Assembly (NCBI RefSeq): GCF_026283965.1
Contig: NZ_JAPDPD010000005.1
Coordinates: forward strand, 1-64,000
Reading direction: 5' to 3'
From: Dyella subtropica
Lineage (GTDB): Bacteria; Pseudomonadota; Gammaproteobacteria; Xanthomonadales; Rhodanobacteraceae
Length of the DNA: 64,000 nucleotides
The position numbers and the translations under genes were made by a program. Below are positions 35,601 to 42,772 of this stretch, one piece after another (the stretch's first letter is position 1; every line of letters begins with the position of its first letter). The notes under the pieces are model-generated. The model was given only the letters and a program-made list of their open reading frames with translations. It was not told the DNA's origin and searched no databases.

Positions 35601-35606
35601 GTTCAT
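32601..35606 (-). CDS. secreted glycosidase-like protein with DUF6067 domain
   Basis: The 1001-residue protein has a signal peptide (CAWIVVGALLGSAPAVMA). N-terminal beta-rich domains are followed from about residue 640 by a TIM-barrel-like region: NIHHATPINPWINYPFLEVD, MRAYIDAAHQRGMKVKIYDT, VGIDGLYLDDVAYDRTTM, NPLIDLHSASQYNPRDG and LWFGEEFDYE. This is the layout of the DUF6067/glycoside hydrolase-like family. The acidic residues in YLDDV and GEEF are candidate catalytic groups. The substrate is unknown, probably an extracellular glycan. It stands alone, without transporter or SusCD-like neighbours. Confidence 0.8.
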   Translation of the reverse strand: MNRRRCAWIVVGALLGSAPAVMATPTAVAPVLRWDASKFGNHRYLLQVDAPANAVHASIPWRRRDAHPEQVAVIVTGPDGDVVANVLRGSIDQASGELVFQAAKAGTYAVYYQPYLSNGRSNYPTVTYATPKDSADATWARKLDKDTAAWSKLPQANVLRYEAVDDFDAYTEMERSATPAELQSLLAAHADAKLLLFPETRANPVRMFDTLPERWAQRGAGGELSDSAQRGEYLSFQVGLWAPHEAVSHVQASFTDLHGADGASISAKALTCFNLGGIDYTGKPFTAQVDVAKGRVQPLWMGLDVPVDAKPGVYRGEVTISADGVPPQKVPLAITIGEGQAAAHGDNDPFKLTRLRWLNSTMAQDDALVKPFTAVTVNGATLGMLGREVKLGSNGLPAQIESRFDERMTGFAKQPRALLAAPMQLVVQDAAGTHVLTGKAAPVVQKDGPGKVHWTVSADAGPLKGDVRASLEADGTLVYAIALTANKTTTLSDIRLEMPLRNDAARYQLGLGRQGDTAPADFSWKWNVQNNQDGAWIGAVNAGLEFHLRDEHYLRPLNTNFYHQQPLRMPVSWDNSGQGGITLHRDDTRYLVKAFSGPRTMAAGQTLRYDLVLRVTPFKTIQPAQHFSERFFHKYGDLDAIKVDGANVVNIHHATPINPWINYPFLEVDAMRAYIDAAHQRGMKVKIYDTIREVTDRAPELPMLESLGHEVISAGKGGGFSWLQEHLDGDYIAAWHVPENRDAAVINAGQSRWHNHYIEGLDWLARNVGIDGLYLDDVAYDRTTMKRVRKVLQAHRPNPLIDLHSASQYNPRDGYINSALLYMELFPYIDRLWFGEEFDYEKTSPNYWLTEISGIPYGLMGEMLQRDGNPWRGMLFGMTNRLGWSPGSDPRGLWKLWDDFGIAKADMIGWWVHDTPVKTGRDDVLATSYVRKGQGTLIAIASWAPVKVDAKLSIDWKALGLDPHKVKLVAPAVQGFQPAATFTPGDTIPVEPGKGWLLRVE

Positions 35607-35687
35607 GGCTACCTCTTCCCTTCATGATGCAAAGTCTGAGGTGTTTAACCCGAGTCGATACCGCAGGGCAAGTTCCAGACGTCTAAA

Positions 35688-36674
35688 TCAGGCCCCGCGA
35701 TCGGTGCGAAGTGTGCGCACATCCTCGTCATGGCCTGCGGCAGAGCGCCCGCTGATCCAACCAAACAGGGCAATACCGATGACGATCAGCAAAGCACCGG
35801 CGGCAGAAAAACCGTGCGGCCAAGCTTCGCTGAGAAACGCCGCGCCCAGCACCGTCGCAAACAACAACTCGGCGGCCTGCATCGACTCCACCGCGGCTAG
35901 CGCGGTGGGCTCGCTGCGCACCATGTCGGTGGCGCGAAAGAACAGCACGGTGGCAATCACGCCGGAAGACAGCGCCACCCCGCCCGCGAGCAGCACTTCG
36001 CGCCAACCCGGCGGCCCCACCGTGAACCACGCGATCACCGCGAACAACAACCATAACGGCCAGCTGCACAAGGTCATGCCAAACACGCGCTGCACGGCGT
36101 TCAATCGCGTTTGGCTGTACTCCAGATGCAGTAACAGCATGCGATTGCCGAGTGGGTAAGCGAACGCCGACACCACCACCGCCGCGATCGCCAGCCAGTC
36201 GCCAGCGTGCATCTGGCCCTGCGCATGCCCCCACTGCAGCGCGAACACACCGGCCAGTATCAGCACGCCGATGGCCAGACTGCGCCAGGCCAGATGCCGG
36301 CGTGCGTCGCGGTAAATCAACGGCGCCATCAACGGCCCCGCCAGCACCGTGGTTTGGAAGCTGCCTGCGATCAACCACGATGGTCCGCTACTGGCGGCCC
36401 AGGTCAGCGGCACGCCTAACAGCACAAAGCCCACGCTGCTCCACAGCAGCCAGGTTCGTGGGTGGCGGCGCAGTTCCTGCGGCAACGGCCCAAGCCCACC
36501 TTGCCAGGGAAGTACCAGGGCGAGCAGCGGCAAGGTGATCAGGTAGCGCAGGATGCCCGCCCACGCCCAATGCCCACCACCCGCCACCAGGCTGCGGTTG
36601 AGCACGTAGGTCAAGGTGAAGAACAAGGCCGAGCACAAAGCCAGCCCTACGGCGGCGAGAGCGTTGGAGCGCAT
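35688..36674 (-). CDS. DMT-superfamily multidrug efflux transporter
   Basis: The 328-residue protein has ten predicted helices in two EamA-like halves. The N-terminus is FFTLTYVLNRSLVAGGGHW; FQTTVLAGPLMAPLIYRD closes the first half, and ATDMVRSEPTALAAVESMQAAELLFA lies in the second. This is the pattern of the multidrug resistance efflux transporter family (EmrE-related). The Glu in AVESMQAAE is a candidate coupling residue. It faces the same way as the DUF6067 gene, which begins 81 bp downstream. Confidence 0.82.
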   Translation of the reverse strand: MRSNALAAVGLALCSALFFTLTYVLNRSLVAGGGHWAWAGILRYLITLPLLALVLPWQGGLGPLPQELRRHPRTWLLWSSVGFVLLGVPLTWAASSGPSWLIAGSFQTTVLAGPLMAPLIYRDARRHLAWRSLAIGVLILAGVFALQWGHAQGQMHAGDWLAIAAVVVSAFAYPLGNRMLLLHLEYSQTRLNAVQRVFGMTLCSWPLWLLFAVIAWFTVGPPGWREVLLAGGVALSSGVIATVLFFRATDMVRSEPTALAAVESMQAAELLFATVLGAAFLSEAWPHGFSAAGALLIVIGIALFGWISGRSAAGHDEDVRTLRTDRGA

Positions 36675-36725
36675 CGAGATCCCGCGAATAAAGAGCGCTA
36701 GTGTGGCAGCGGTATTCCCGCTGCG

Positions 36726-38081
36726 CTACGCCAGCAACGGCAGACTCAGTCGCACTTCCAGCCCGCCACCCTCTGCGTTGCGCGCGCGAACATCGCCGCC
36801 ATGCACCTGCGCCACGCGCTGCACGATGGCCAGGCCGAGACCATGTCCTTCCACCTGTGCTGCGTTACTGCCGCGAAAGAACGGGCGGAACAATTGCACC
36901 AGCTCCTGCTCTGGCACGCCTGGACCGTGATCGCGAACGGTCATTTCAGCCATGCCCTGCGTCGCACGCAAATCAAGCTCTACGCTGCCGCCTTCGGGGC
37001 TGAATTTGATCGCGTTCGCCACCAGGTTGCCCAGCGCGCGCTCCAGCAATTGCGCGTTGCCGAGCACGAACACGGAAGCATCGATCGTGGCTTGCCATCG
37101 AATACGGCGCGCGTCGGTTTCCAGTTCCGCCTGGGCAATGCAGTCACGCACGATCTCGCCCATGTCCACCTGCTCACGCTCCATGCCGGGAATACCGCCC
37201 TCCAGACGGGACAGCGCCAGCATTTCGCCGGTCATGCGGTCGAGCCGCCCAATCTCCTGCTCGGCCTGGCGGAAGTACGCCTCCGACTCCGTCGCGTTGC
37301 TGCGCTGTGCGAGGTCGAGAATCAGCTGCAAGCGTGCCAGCGGCGAACGCAATTCGTGCGAGAGATCCTGAAGCACGGCCCGGTCATGCGATACCAATGC
37401 CTCGATGCGCCCGGCCATGGCATCGAAATCCTCAGCGAGTTGCGCGAGTTCACCTGGAGCCCGATGCCCCTGTGGCCCAGCCCGCGCTGACAGTTCACCG
37501 GCGGCCATGCGCCGAGCGGCCTGCTGCAGCGCCTCCACCGGCTTGGCCACGCTGCGCGCCACCCACCAGCCCACCAGCCCGATGCACAACAGCGACAGAC
37601 CGAACTGGACGATCAGGAAGATCTGTTGTCGTGTCCGCGGCGCCATGCGCACGTGAGTGCGACTCAAGGCCACCAGTTGACGGGTATGCCCGTCGCTTCC
37701 GGTGACCTGTTGCACGGCCAGATAGAGCCTTGGGTAGGGCTGCATCACCACATCGCGATGCGCATCAAGCCATGCCGGCAGCGACTGCTGCACCGATGGA
37801 GGTAAACGAACGGGCGACAGCGCCTGCCCGTTTTCATACAGAGTAGCCTCGATGTCGCCTTCCCGCCGCTGCTGCACGGCCCATTCGCGCAATGCGGGCG
37901 CGCCGCCGTTGTCATAGACCTGACTCGCGCTTTGCGCCAGCGCAGCCCAGTTGATTTCAACCTCGGTCGTGTATTCGATGAAACGCCGAGTCAGAAATCC
38001 GCCGAGGAACAGCACGACCAAGCTGGCCAAAAAGAACCAGATGAGCAGCCGCCAATAGAGCGAGGTCTTGAACGGATTCAT
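36726..38081 (-). CDS. cpxA: CpxA-like sensor histidine kinase
   Basis: The 451-residue kinase has TM1 (about 12-30), a periplasmic domain of about 120 residues, TM2 (about 155-175), HAMP, a HisKA domain with His242 in DLSHELRSPLARLQ, and an HATPase domain with NAIKFSPEGG, DHGPGVP and GHGLGLAIVQ. Its start overlaps the regulator's stop by 4 bp (ATGA). Architecture and its neighbours, a CpxR-type regulator and a divergent CpxP/Spy-like gene, support a Cpx envelope-stress role. The symbol is by analogy. Confidence 0.85.
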   Translation of the reverse strand: MNPFKTSLYWRLLIWFFLASLVVLFLGGFLTRRFIEYTTEVEINWAALAQSASQVYDNGGAPALREWAVQQRREGDIEATLYENGQALSPVRLPPSVQQSLPAWLDAHRDVVMQPYPRLYLAVQQVTGSDGHTRQLVALSRTHVRMAPRTRQQIFLIVQFGLSLLCIGLVGWWVARSVAKPVEALQQAARRMAAGELSARAGPQGHRAPGELAQLAEDFDAMAGRIEALVSHDRAVLQDLSHELRSPLARLQLILDLAQRSNATESEAYFRQAEQEIGRLDRMTGEMLALSRLEGGIPGMEREQVDMGEIVRDCIAQAELETDARRIRWQATIDASVFVLGNAQLLERALGNLVANAIKFSPEGGSVELDLRATQGMAEMTVRDHGPGVPEQELVQLFRPFFRGSNAAQVEGHGLGLAIVQRVAQVHGGDVRARNAEGGGLEVRLSLPLLA

Positions 38082-38764
38082 GCAGCTCCCGCGATCAACA
38101 CATAGCCCGCACCACGCACCGAGTCGATGCGGGGCGACTGCTCCGAAGCCTCCGCGAGTTTGTGCCGCAGGCGACTGATATGCACGTCGATACTGCGATC
38201 GAAACGTTCCAACTCGCGTCCCAACGCCATGCGCGTCAGCGAGGCCTTGTCCACCAGTTCACCCGCACGCTGCGCCAAAGTCAGCAGCAGCATGAATTCG
38301 GCACCGGTCAGCGATAGCTCCTTGTCCGCGGCAAAGGCACGGCGCTCGCCTGGATGAAGACACAGCACGCCCACTTCAACCGTGCCGGTGGTGGCTGGCG
38401 TACTCCGACGCAGCTGCGCACGCACACGCGCCAGCAATTCGCGTGGCAGGCAGGGCTTGGACAAATAATCGTCCGCGCCAAGCTCCAATCCGATCACCCG
38501 GTCCACCGGCTCGCCGCGCGCGGAAAGCATGATGACGGGAAGCCGGTGTTGAAGACGCACAGCGCGCAAGGTTTCCAGGCCATCGCGGCCCGGCATCATC
38601 ACGTCGAGGATCAACAAGTCAGGACGTTGCGAGGGATTGCGCAGCTGGGCCAGCGCGGCGTCGCCGTCATGGGCGACATCCACGACAAAACCTTCTCGCT
38701 GGAGGTACTCGGCCAACAGAGCGGTCAGGGCGCGGTCGTCATCGACAAGCAGAATTCTGGGCAT
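38078..38764 (-). CDS. cpxR: CpxR-like OmpR-family response regulator
   Basis: The 228-residue regulator starts MPRILLVDDDRALTALL, with the phospho-acceptor Asp54 in LILDVMMPG, a Lys switch residue in DYLSKPCLPRELL, and a C-terminal winged helix (ELSLTGAEFMLLLTLAQRAG and RFDRSIDVHISRLRHKL). The open frame reaches 38809, but the family start is the ATG at 38764. An exact GTAAA-N5-GTAAA sequence, the E. coli CpxR recognition pattern, lies 50 bp upstream, so autoregulation and control of the divergent gene are likely. Confidence 0.88.
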   Translation of the reverse strand: MPRILLVDDDRALTALLAEYLQREGFVVDVAHDGDAALAQLRNPSQRPDLLILDVMMPGRDGLETLRAVRLQHRLPVIMLSARGEPVDRVIGLELGADDYLSKPCLPRELLARVRAQLRRSTPATTGTVEVGVLCLHPGERRAFAADKELSLTGAEFMLLLTLAQRAGELVDKASLTRMALGRELERFDRSIDVHISRLRHKLAEASEQSPRIDSVRGAGYVLIAGAA

Positions 38765-38813
38765 GGGCCTATTAGAGCCTGTCAGACCGCGTAGTGGGAC
38801 CAGCGCCACGACC

Positions 38814-38828
38814 TTTACGCATCTTTAC
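38814..38828. promoter_or_regulatory. CpxR box (GTAAA-N5-GTAAA)
   Basis: On the plus strand TTTAC-GCATC-TTTAC, i.e. GTAAA-GATGC-GTAAA on the minus strand, lies in the 139-bp gap between the cpxR-like and the cpxP/spy-like genes. It is 50 bp from the first start codon and 76 bp from the second. It fits the known CpxR consensus exactly. Confidence 0.75.
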
Positions 38829-38903
38829 CTTCCCGCAAAGAACATACACGCCGGGTCGTCGTCAAATAGTTCGCAAGTCCCCCAACCACGAAAGGCACGA
38901 CCC

Positions 38904-39404
38904 ATGCGCAAGAATTTCCTCCTCGGCCTGGCCCTGGCCTCGGCCATGACCCTCACCACCGTCGCCATCGCTGCCGGCCAGGATGGCGGCTTCCGTGGCG
39001 AGCACGCTCATCACGGTCACGGCATGATGATGGGTCTTAACAAACTCAACCTCACTGACGCCCAGCGCGCCAGCATCAAGCAGCTGATGAAGAACAGCTT
39101 CGAGCAGAACAAGTCGCAGCGACAGAACCTGCGCCAGCAGCGCGCCGCGTTCGAAGCGATGACGCCGGACCAGGCCGGCTACCAGTCTGCCGCCGCCAGC
39201 CTCGCCCAAGCCGAAGCCGCCGCCACCCAGACCCGCGTCCAGCAACACGCCGCCCTCCGCGCCCAGATCTATGCCCTACTGACCCCAGCGCAGAAAGCTC
39301 AAGTCGCCGCGATGAAGGCAGAGCGCCAGGCGCGCAAGCAACAGTGGGAACAGTTCAAGGCACAGCATCCGGTGTCGTCGGCTAGCACGAGTTCCGGCCA
39401 GTAA
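38904..39404 (+). CDS. CpxP/Spy-family periplasmic protein
   Basis: The 166-residue protein has a signal peptide (MRKNFLLGLALASAMTLTTVA), a His-rich patch (HAHHGHGMMMG, residues about 35-45) and two LTxxQ-type motifs of the Spy/CpxP family, LTDAQRASIKQL and LTPAQKAQV, separated by long basic helices. Spy/CpxP proteins are cradle-shaped periplasmic chaperones induced by the Cpx pathway, and CpxP inhibits CpxA. The His/Met patch could bind copper or zinc. It is transcribed divergently from the two-component genes, with a CpxR box between. Confidence 0.9.
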   Translation: MRKNFLLGLALASAMTLTTVAIAAGQDGGFRGEHAHHGHGMMMGLNKLNLTDAQRASIKQLMKNSFEQNKSQRQNLRQQRAAFEAMTPDQAGYQSAAASLAQAEAAATQTRVQQHAALRAQIYALLTPAQKAQVAAMKAERQARKQQWEQFKAQHPVSSASTSSGQ

Positions 39405-39433
39405 ACCTTCACTCCGATAGCTTCACCCGAAAG

Positions 39434-39469
39434 AAGACAGCGCCCGCGGGAACGCGGGCGCTGTCTTTT
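39434..39469 (+). terminator. intrinsic terminator of the cpxP/spy-like gene
   Basis: AAGACAGCGCCCGCG and CGCGGGCGCTGTCTT form a perfect 15-bp stem with loop GGAA, running into TTTT. It lies 29 bp after the stop codon. Confidence 0.85.
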
Positions 39470-39623
39470 GTGCGGGCAAAGCCCGCTGCTCTTGATGCTG
39501 CTCTTCAGGGGCCCCTGTGCAGCGGTGAGGGCTGGACGATAAGGCCCGCAGGGGCATGGGCACGGATGCCCCTGTCCCATCCGCTTCTCCGCTCTAGTGA
39601 TGCACTTGAGTTTAGAAACCGCC

Positions 39624-39657
39624 GTTACTTTTCTCTGGCCAAACAAAGAGAAGTGAC
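39624..39657. repeat. conserved hairpin of the mosaic repeat, copy B
   Basis: GTTACTTTTCTCTG and CAAAGAGAAGTGAC pair over 14 positions with two G-U wobbles and one mismatch around the loop GCCAAA, the same loop as copy A at 6782-6815. Confidence 0.6.
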
Positions 39658-39850
39658 CCGGCCTCCGGCAGGAGGACGGAAGCCCGCCGCAGGCGAGCCG
39701 GGTCGCGACTACGCGAACATCGGAGCGGCAACGCCACTGGATTCCGGCCTACGCCGGCACGCGGGGAGAGCACATGGCGGTGCTCGGCTTTGAGGAGCGA
39801 GGAATGACGAATTAGAAGCGGTATCGCGAGCACCCGACCCTCACCTCAAT

Positions 39851-39871
39851 CCTCTCCCCGAAGGGGAGAGG
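39851..39871. repeat. CTCTCCC palindrome
   Basis: CCTCTCCCC-GAA-GGGGAGAGG, a perfect 9-bp stem, lies 23 bp from the 3' end of the GlcG/HbpS gene and is a likely terminator for the minus-strand operon. Confidence 0.7.
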
Positions 39872-39893
39872 AGGCGAAGGCAAAGAGCCACGC

Positions 39894-40319
39894 TCATGCA
39901 TCATTGACCACGGATGCACCGGCAGCAGCCACCTGCGCATCCTGCGTCGATTGCATCCCCGACACACCAATCGCACCAATCACCTGACCGTCGTGGTACA
40001 GCGGCAAACCGCCATCAAGCGGCAGCAGATTGGACATGCCCAACAAACGCAGCCCAAGGCCACCCTCCCTCACCGCATCTTCGAACACCTTCGAAGGCCG
40101 ACGGAAATTCACCGCAGTCTCCGCCTTGCCCTGCGCCACGGCGACACTGCCATGCTGGGTGTCGTCCAGGACATGCAGCATCACCAGATGACCACTGCTA
40201 CTGACAATGGCGATCGCCATCGGCCAGTCATGGCGCCGGGCTTCCGCCTCCGCAGCCATCATTACGCGGGAAGCTTCGGCCAAGGTGATGGGCGGGCCGT
40301 ATTTGAAGGGTGCGTTCAT
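39894..40319 (-). CDS. GlcG/HbpS-family (DUF336) protein
   Basis: The 141-residue protein matches the GlcG/HbpS/PduO-C fold: LAEASRVMMAAEAEARRHDWPMAIAIV, GHLVMLHVLDDTQHGSVAVAQGKAETAVNFRRPS, GLPLYHDGQVIGAIGVSG and a C-terminal AQVAAAG helix. HbpS-type members bind haem or iron outside the cell, but no signal peptide is present here, so a cytoplasmic role is more likely. Its start overlaps the preceding monooxygenase gene by 4 bp. It is the last gene of a four-gene operon. Confidence 0.88.
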   Translation of the reverse strand: MNAPFKYGPPITLAEASRVMMAAEAEARRHDWPMAIAIVSSSGHLVMLHVLDDTQHGSVAVAQGKAETAVNFRRPSKVFEDAVREGGLGLRLLGMSNLLPLDGGLPLYHDGQVIGAIGVSGMQSTQDAQVAAAGASVVNDA

Positions 40320-40645
40320 GCTGCCTCACTCACGCGACTATCCATGCCCGATGGAGCGGCGGTGTATTTCCGGATATCCATGTCCTGCGCCAGCAAGCTG
40401 TCCTTGATGGCGAAAAACTCGACCAGATACGGCATCTGGAAATGCGCGTCCAGATCAGCCTGGGAACGCCAGCTTTCGTGCAACATCCACACGGCAGGCT
40501 GGTCGATGGAGCGATGCAGCGCGTAGGTGATGCAACCTGCTTCGCGGCGTGTAGGCGCCACCAGCGCCGACAATCGACGCCCCAGTTCCTCTTCGCATCC
40601 TTCCTTGGCGGTCGCCAATACGATCATGTTGAAGGGTTCGGACAT
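40316..40645 (-). CDS. ABM-domain (putative quinol) monooxygenase
   Basis: The 109-residue protein has a single antibiotic-biosynthesis-monooxygenase domain: MIVLATAKEGCEEELGRRL, then GCITYALHRSIDQPAVWMLHESW, then DLDAHFQMPYLVEFF with the His-Phe pair common in YgiN-type proteins. A GGAGA site precedes the ATG at 40645. Such small dimers oxidise quinols or polyphenols without a bound cofactor, or act as dioxygenase-like enzymes. It lies between the alpha/beta hydrolase and GlcG genes. Confidence 0.88.
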   Translation of the reverse strand: MSEPFNMIVLATAKEGCEEELGRRLSALVAPTRREAGCITYALHRSIDQPAVWMLHESWRSQADLDAHFQMPYLVEFFAIKDSLLAQDMDIRKYTAAPSGMDSRVSEAA

Positions 40646-40662
40646 GTTCAAATCTCCTCTGC

Positions 40663-41538
40663 TCAATCGAGTGATGCGTTGTTGTTGAATGCAGCCGGCG
40701 GCGCGAAAGCCTCGCGCAGCAACGCCATCACCACCGATGGCGCCTCGATGTTGGTGTGATGGCCCGCATCGGGAACATGGACCAGGTGCGCATTGGGCAT
40801 GCCATCCGCCAGTCCCAGTGAAAGCTCGATCACCTCGGGCTGATCCTCCTCACCGACGATGACCAGCGCGGGCATGCGCAATTCGCTCAAGCGATCCAGC
40901 GATGAGGGCTCCGGCGTGCGCTGCCAGTGCGCATGGCGCCAATAGCCATCTTCGCGACCAAAATTCCATGCACTCATCGCCTGGATGCGCGCTCGTGCCT
41001 CGGGGTTGCTTTGGACGGACAGACGACGGGGACCGTCCACGAACGCCCGCAGTGAACTCTCCAACATCGCCTCGCCATCGTTCCGCTGCAACGCCGCCAA
41101 GAAGTCCTTCGCCTCCGGCGTACTGTTCGCATAGCGACCCCAGTAGCCAGGCCCGATCAGCACCAGTGAGCTGACCCGATCCGGATGCTCCAGTGCGAAA
41201 TCGATCGCCGTGGCCGCACCGCCCGAACAGGTCAGCAACGCGGTGCGTTGGATACCGCTGGCATCGAGCACGGCGGCGAGATCCTGGTGATGCGAGAACG
41301 GCTGTTCCGGCATGGAGGAGCGACCGAAACCACGCAAGTCGTAACGCAGTACCCGGTGCGTATCCGCGAAAGCCGCGAATTCGCCGTCCCACTGCCCGCT
41401 ATCGACCAGGAAACCGTGCAGCATGGTGATGGCGTCACCCTGCCCGGCCAGTTCGGTGTGCAAGTGCGCGCCATTCGCTTCGACCCAGCGCGCATGTGGC
41501 ACGGTGGGTTCTTTGCGACGTGTTTGTGTGCGTGACAT
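40663..41538 (-). CDS. alpha/beta hydrolase
   Basis: The 291-residue hydrolase shows the oxyanion segment ITMLHGFLVDSGQWDGEF, the RGFGRSS loop, the nucleophile elbow LTCSGGAATAIDFALEHPDRV (Ser in T-C-S-G-G, so the first position is Thr instead of the usual Gly), the acid in ALVIVGEEDQPEVIE and the terminal His in PDAGHHTNIEAP. The substrate is unknown; an ester or lactone of a ring compound would suit the operon. It starts 18 bp after the aldo/keto reductase stop. Confidence 0.9.
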   Translation of the reverse strand: MSRTQTRRKEPTVPHARWVEANGAHLHTELAGQGDAITMLHGFLVDSGQWDGEFAAFADTHRVLRYDLRGFGRSSMPEQPFSHHQDLAAVLDASGIQRTALLTCSGGAATAIDFALEHPDRVSSLVLIGPGYWGRYANSTPEAKDFLAALQRNDGEAMLESSLRAFVDGPRRLSVQSNPEARARIQAMSAWNFGREDGYWRHAHWQRTPEPSSLDRLSELRMPALVIVGEEDQPEVIELSLGLADGMPNAHLVHVPDAGHHTNIEAPSVVMALLREAFAPPAAFNNNASLD

Positions 41539-41556
41539 GAGTATTGACTCCCTTAT

Positions 41557-42675
41557 TCAACGGCTGGCGCGCACGTCGCGCGCTTCGACGGCGTTCACGA
41601 ACACCGGCGGGGCATAGCCCACTGGCTTGTCGCCTACCGCAACGCCACCGTGAATGCGCGTCTGCTGACGATCGACGAACATGTAGTACGGGAATGGCGC
41701 GTACGGTGCGCTGGCCCGGTCCAGCCGCGCGCGCTGTTCCTCCGGCAAGGTGAAGTCGAGCGCGGAGAGGTTGTCGTCGAGTTGGGACAACTTGGTGGCG
41801 CCGACGATCAGCGAGGCGATGCCTGGCTGGTTAGCGGCCCAGTTCAGCGCGACCTGCGCCATGCTGCGGCCGGTTTCGCGAGCGACCTGCTCCACCGCCG
41901 AAACGATCTGCCAGTTGCGCTCGGTGAACCGCTCGAAACCGGGTGCCGCGGTGACCTTGGCCAGGCGACCCTCGCCTTCACCACCACCTTCGCTCGGGCG
42001 ATATTTGCCGGAGAGCAGACCCATGCCTAACGGGCTCCATGCAGTGATGCCCATACCGAGTTGAGTCGCCAGCGGTACGAATTCGTGCTCGATGTGGCGC
42101 TCGACCAGCGAGTATTCGAGCTGCAAGTTCACCAGCGGCGTCAGCGCATGTGCTTCGGCAAAGGTCTGCGCACGGGCGGCGTACCACGCTGGCACATCAG
42201 ACAAGCCGGCGTAGCGGATCTTGCCGGCGCGCACCAAGTCGTCGAGCGTACGCACCACTTCCTCGGCCGGGGTCAGGCGATCCCAGGTGTGCAGCAGGTA
42301 CAGGTCGATGTAGTCGGTGCGCAGGCGCCGCAGCGAGCCTTCCACCGCACGCATGATGTTCTTGCGCCCGTTGCCGCCGGCATTGGGATTGCCGGACTGC
42401 GCGTTGTAGCTGAACTTGGTGGAGATCACCACGTTGTCGCGCACGCCAGCCTGTTCGACAAACTTGCCCAGCATCGTTTCGCTGGTGCCTTCGGTGTACA
42501 TGTCCGCGGTGTCGATGAAGTTGCCGCCAGCGGCGAGGTAGCGGTCGAACATGGCGCGGGCGGTGTCTTCCGCCGCACCCCAGCCCCAATCGTCACCGAA
42601 GGTCATGGTGCCGAGAGCCAGGCGGCTGACGCGCAGGCCGGAACGGCCGAGGGTGTAGTACTGGTCGAGCGACAT
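41557..42675 (-). CDS. aldo/keto reductase
   Basis: The 372-residue enzyme has the AKR barrel with NFIDTADMYTEGTSE (catalytic Asp and Tyr), VVISTKFSYN (Lys), DLYLLHTWD (His), and C-terminal NADPH-binding blocks SLIVGATKLSQLDDNLSAL. The start is at the ATG at 42675 (MSLDQYYTLGRSGLRVSRLALGTM). It reduces an unknown carbonyl compound with NADPH. It is the first gene of an operon continuing with the alpha/beta hydrolase, ABM and GlcG genes, divergent from LysR. Confidence 0.94.
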   Translation of the reverse strand: MSLDQYYTLGRSGLRVSRLALGTMTFGDDWGWGAAEDTARAMFDRYLAAGGNFIDTADMYTEGTSETMLGKFVEQAGVRDNVVISTKFSYNAQSGNPNAGGNGRKNIMRAVEGSLRRLRTDYIDLYLLHTWDRLTPAEEVVRTLDDLVRAGKIRYAGLSDVPAWYAARAQTFAEAHALTPLVNLQLEYSLVERHIEHEFVPLATQLGMGITAWSPLGMGLLSGKYRPSEGGGEGEGRLAKVTAAPGFERFTERNWQIVSAVEQVARETGRSMAQVALNWAANQPGIASLIVGATKLSQLDDNLSALDFTLPEEQRARLDRASAPYAPFPYYMFVDRQQTRIHGGVAVGDKPVGYAPPVFVNAVEARDVRASR

Positions 42676-42772
42676 GGCGGTGTCCTTCGGTTGGGATGGG
42701 GCGCAGTTTGTCGCTTGCCATTGCGTAGAAAAATACCGATCCTGTTGATGCACTCTTAAGTAACCCTAATCA

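Larger units (their letters stand above)
39475..39893. repeat. mosaic dispersed repeat, copy B (gene-free)
   Basis: This 420-bp gap shares modules in the same order with 6594-7005: CCCCTGTGCAGCGGTGAGGG continuing CTGGACGAT (about 39510), the hairpin 39624-39657, GCCCGCCGCAGGCGAGCC (about 39684), CACTGGATTCCGGCCTACGC, a GACGAATTAGAAGCGGTATC module and the CTCTCCC palindrome 39851-39871. The small ORFs inside are translations of the repeat. Confidence 0.75.
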
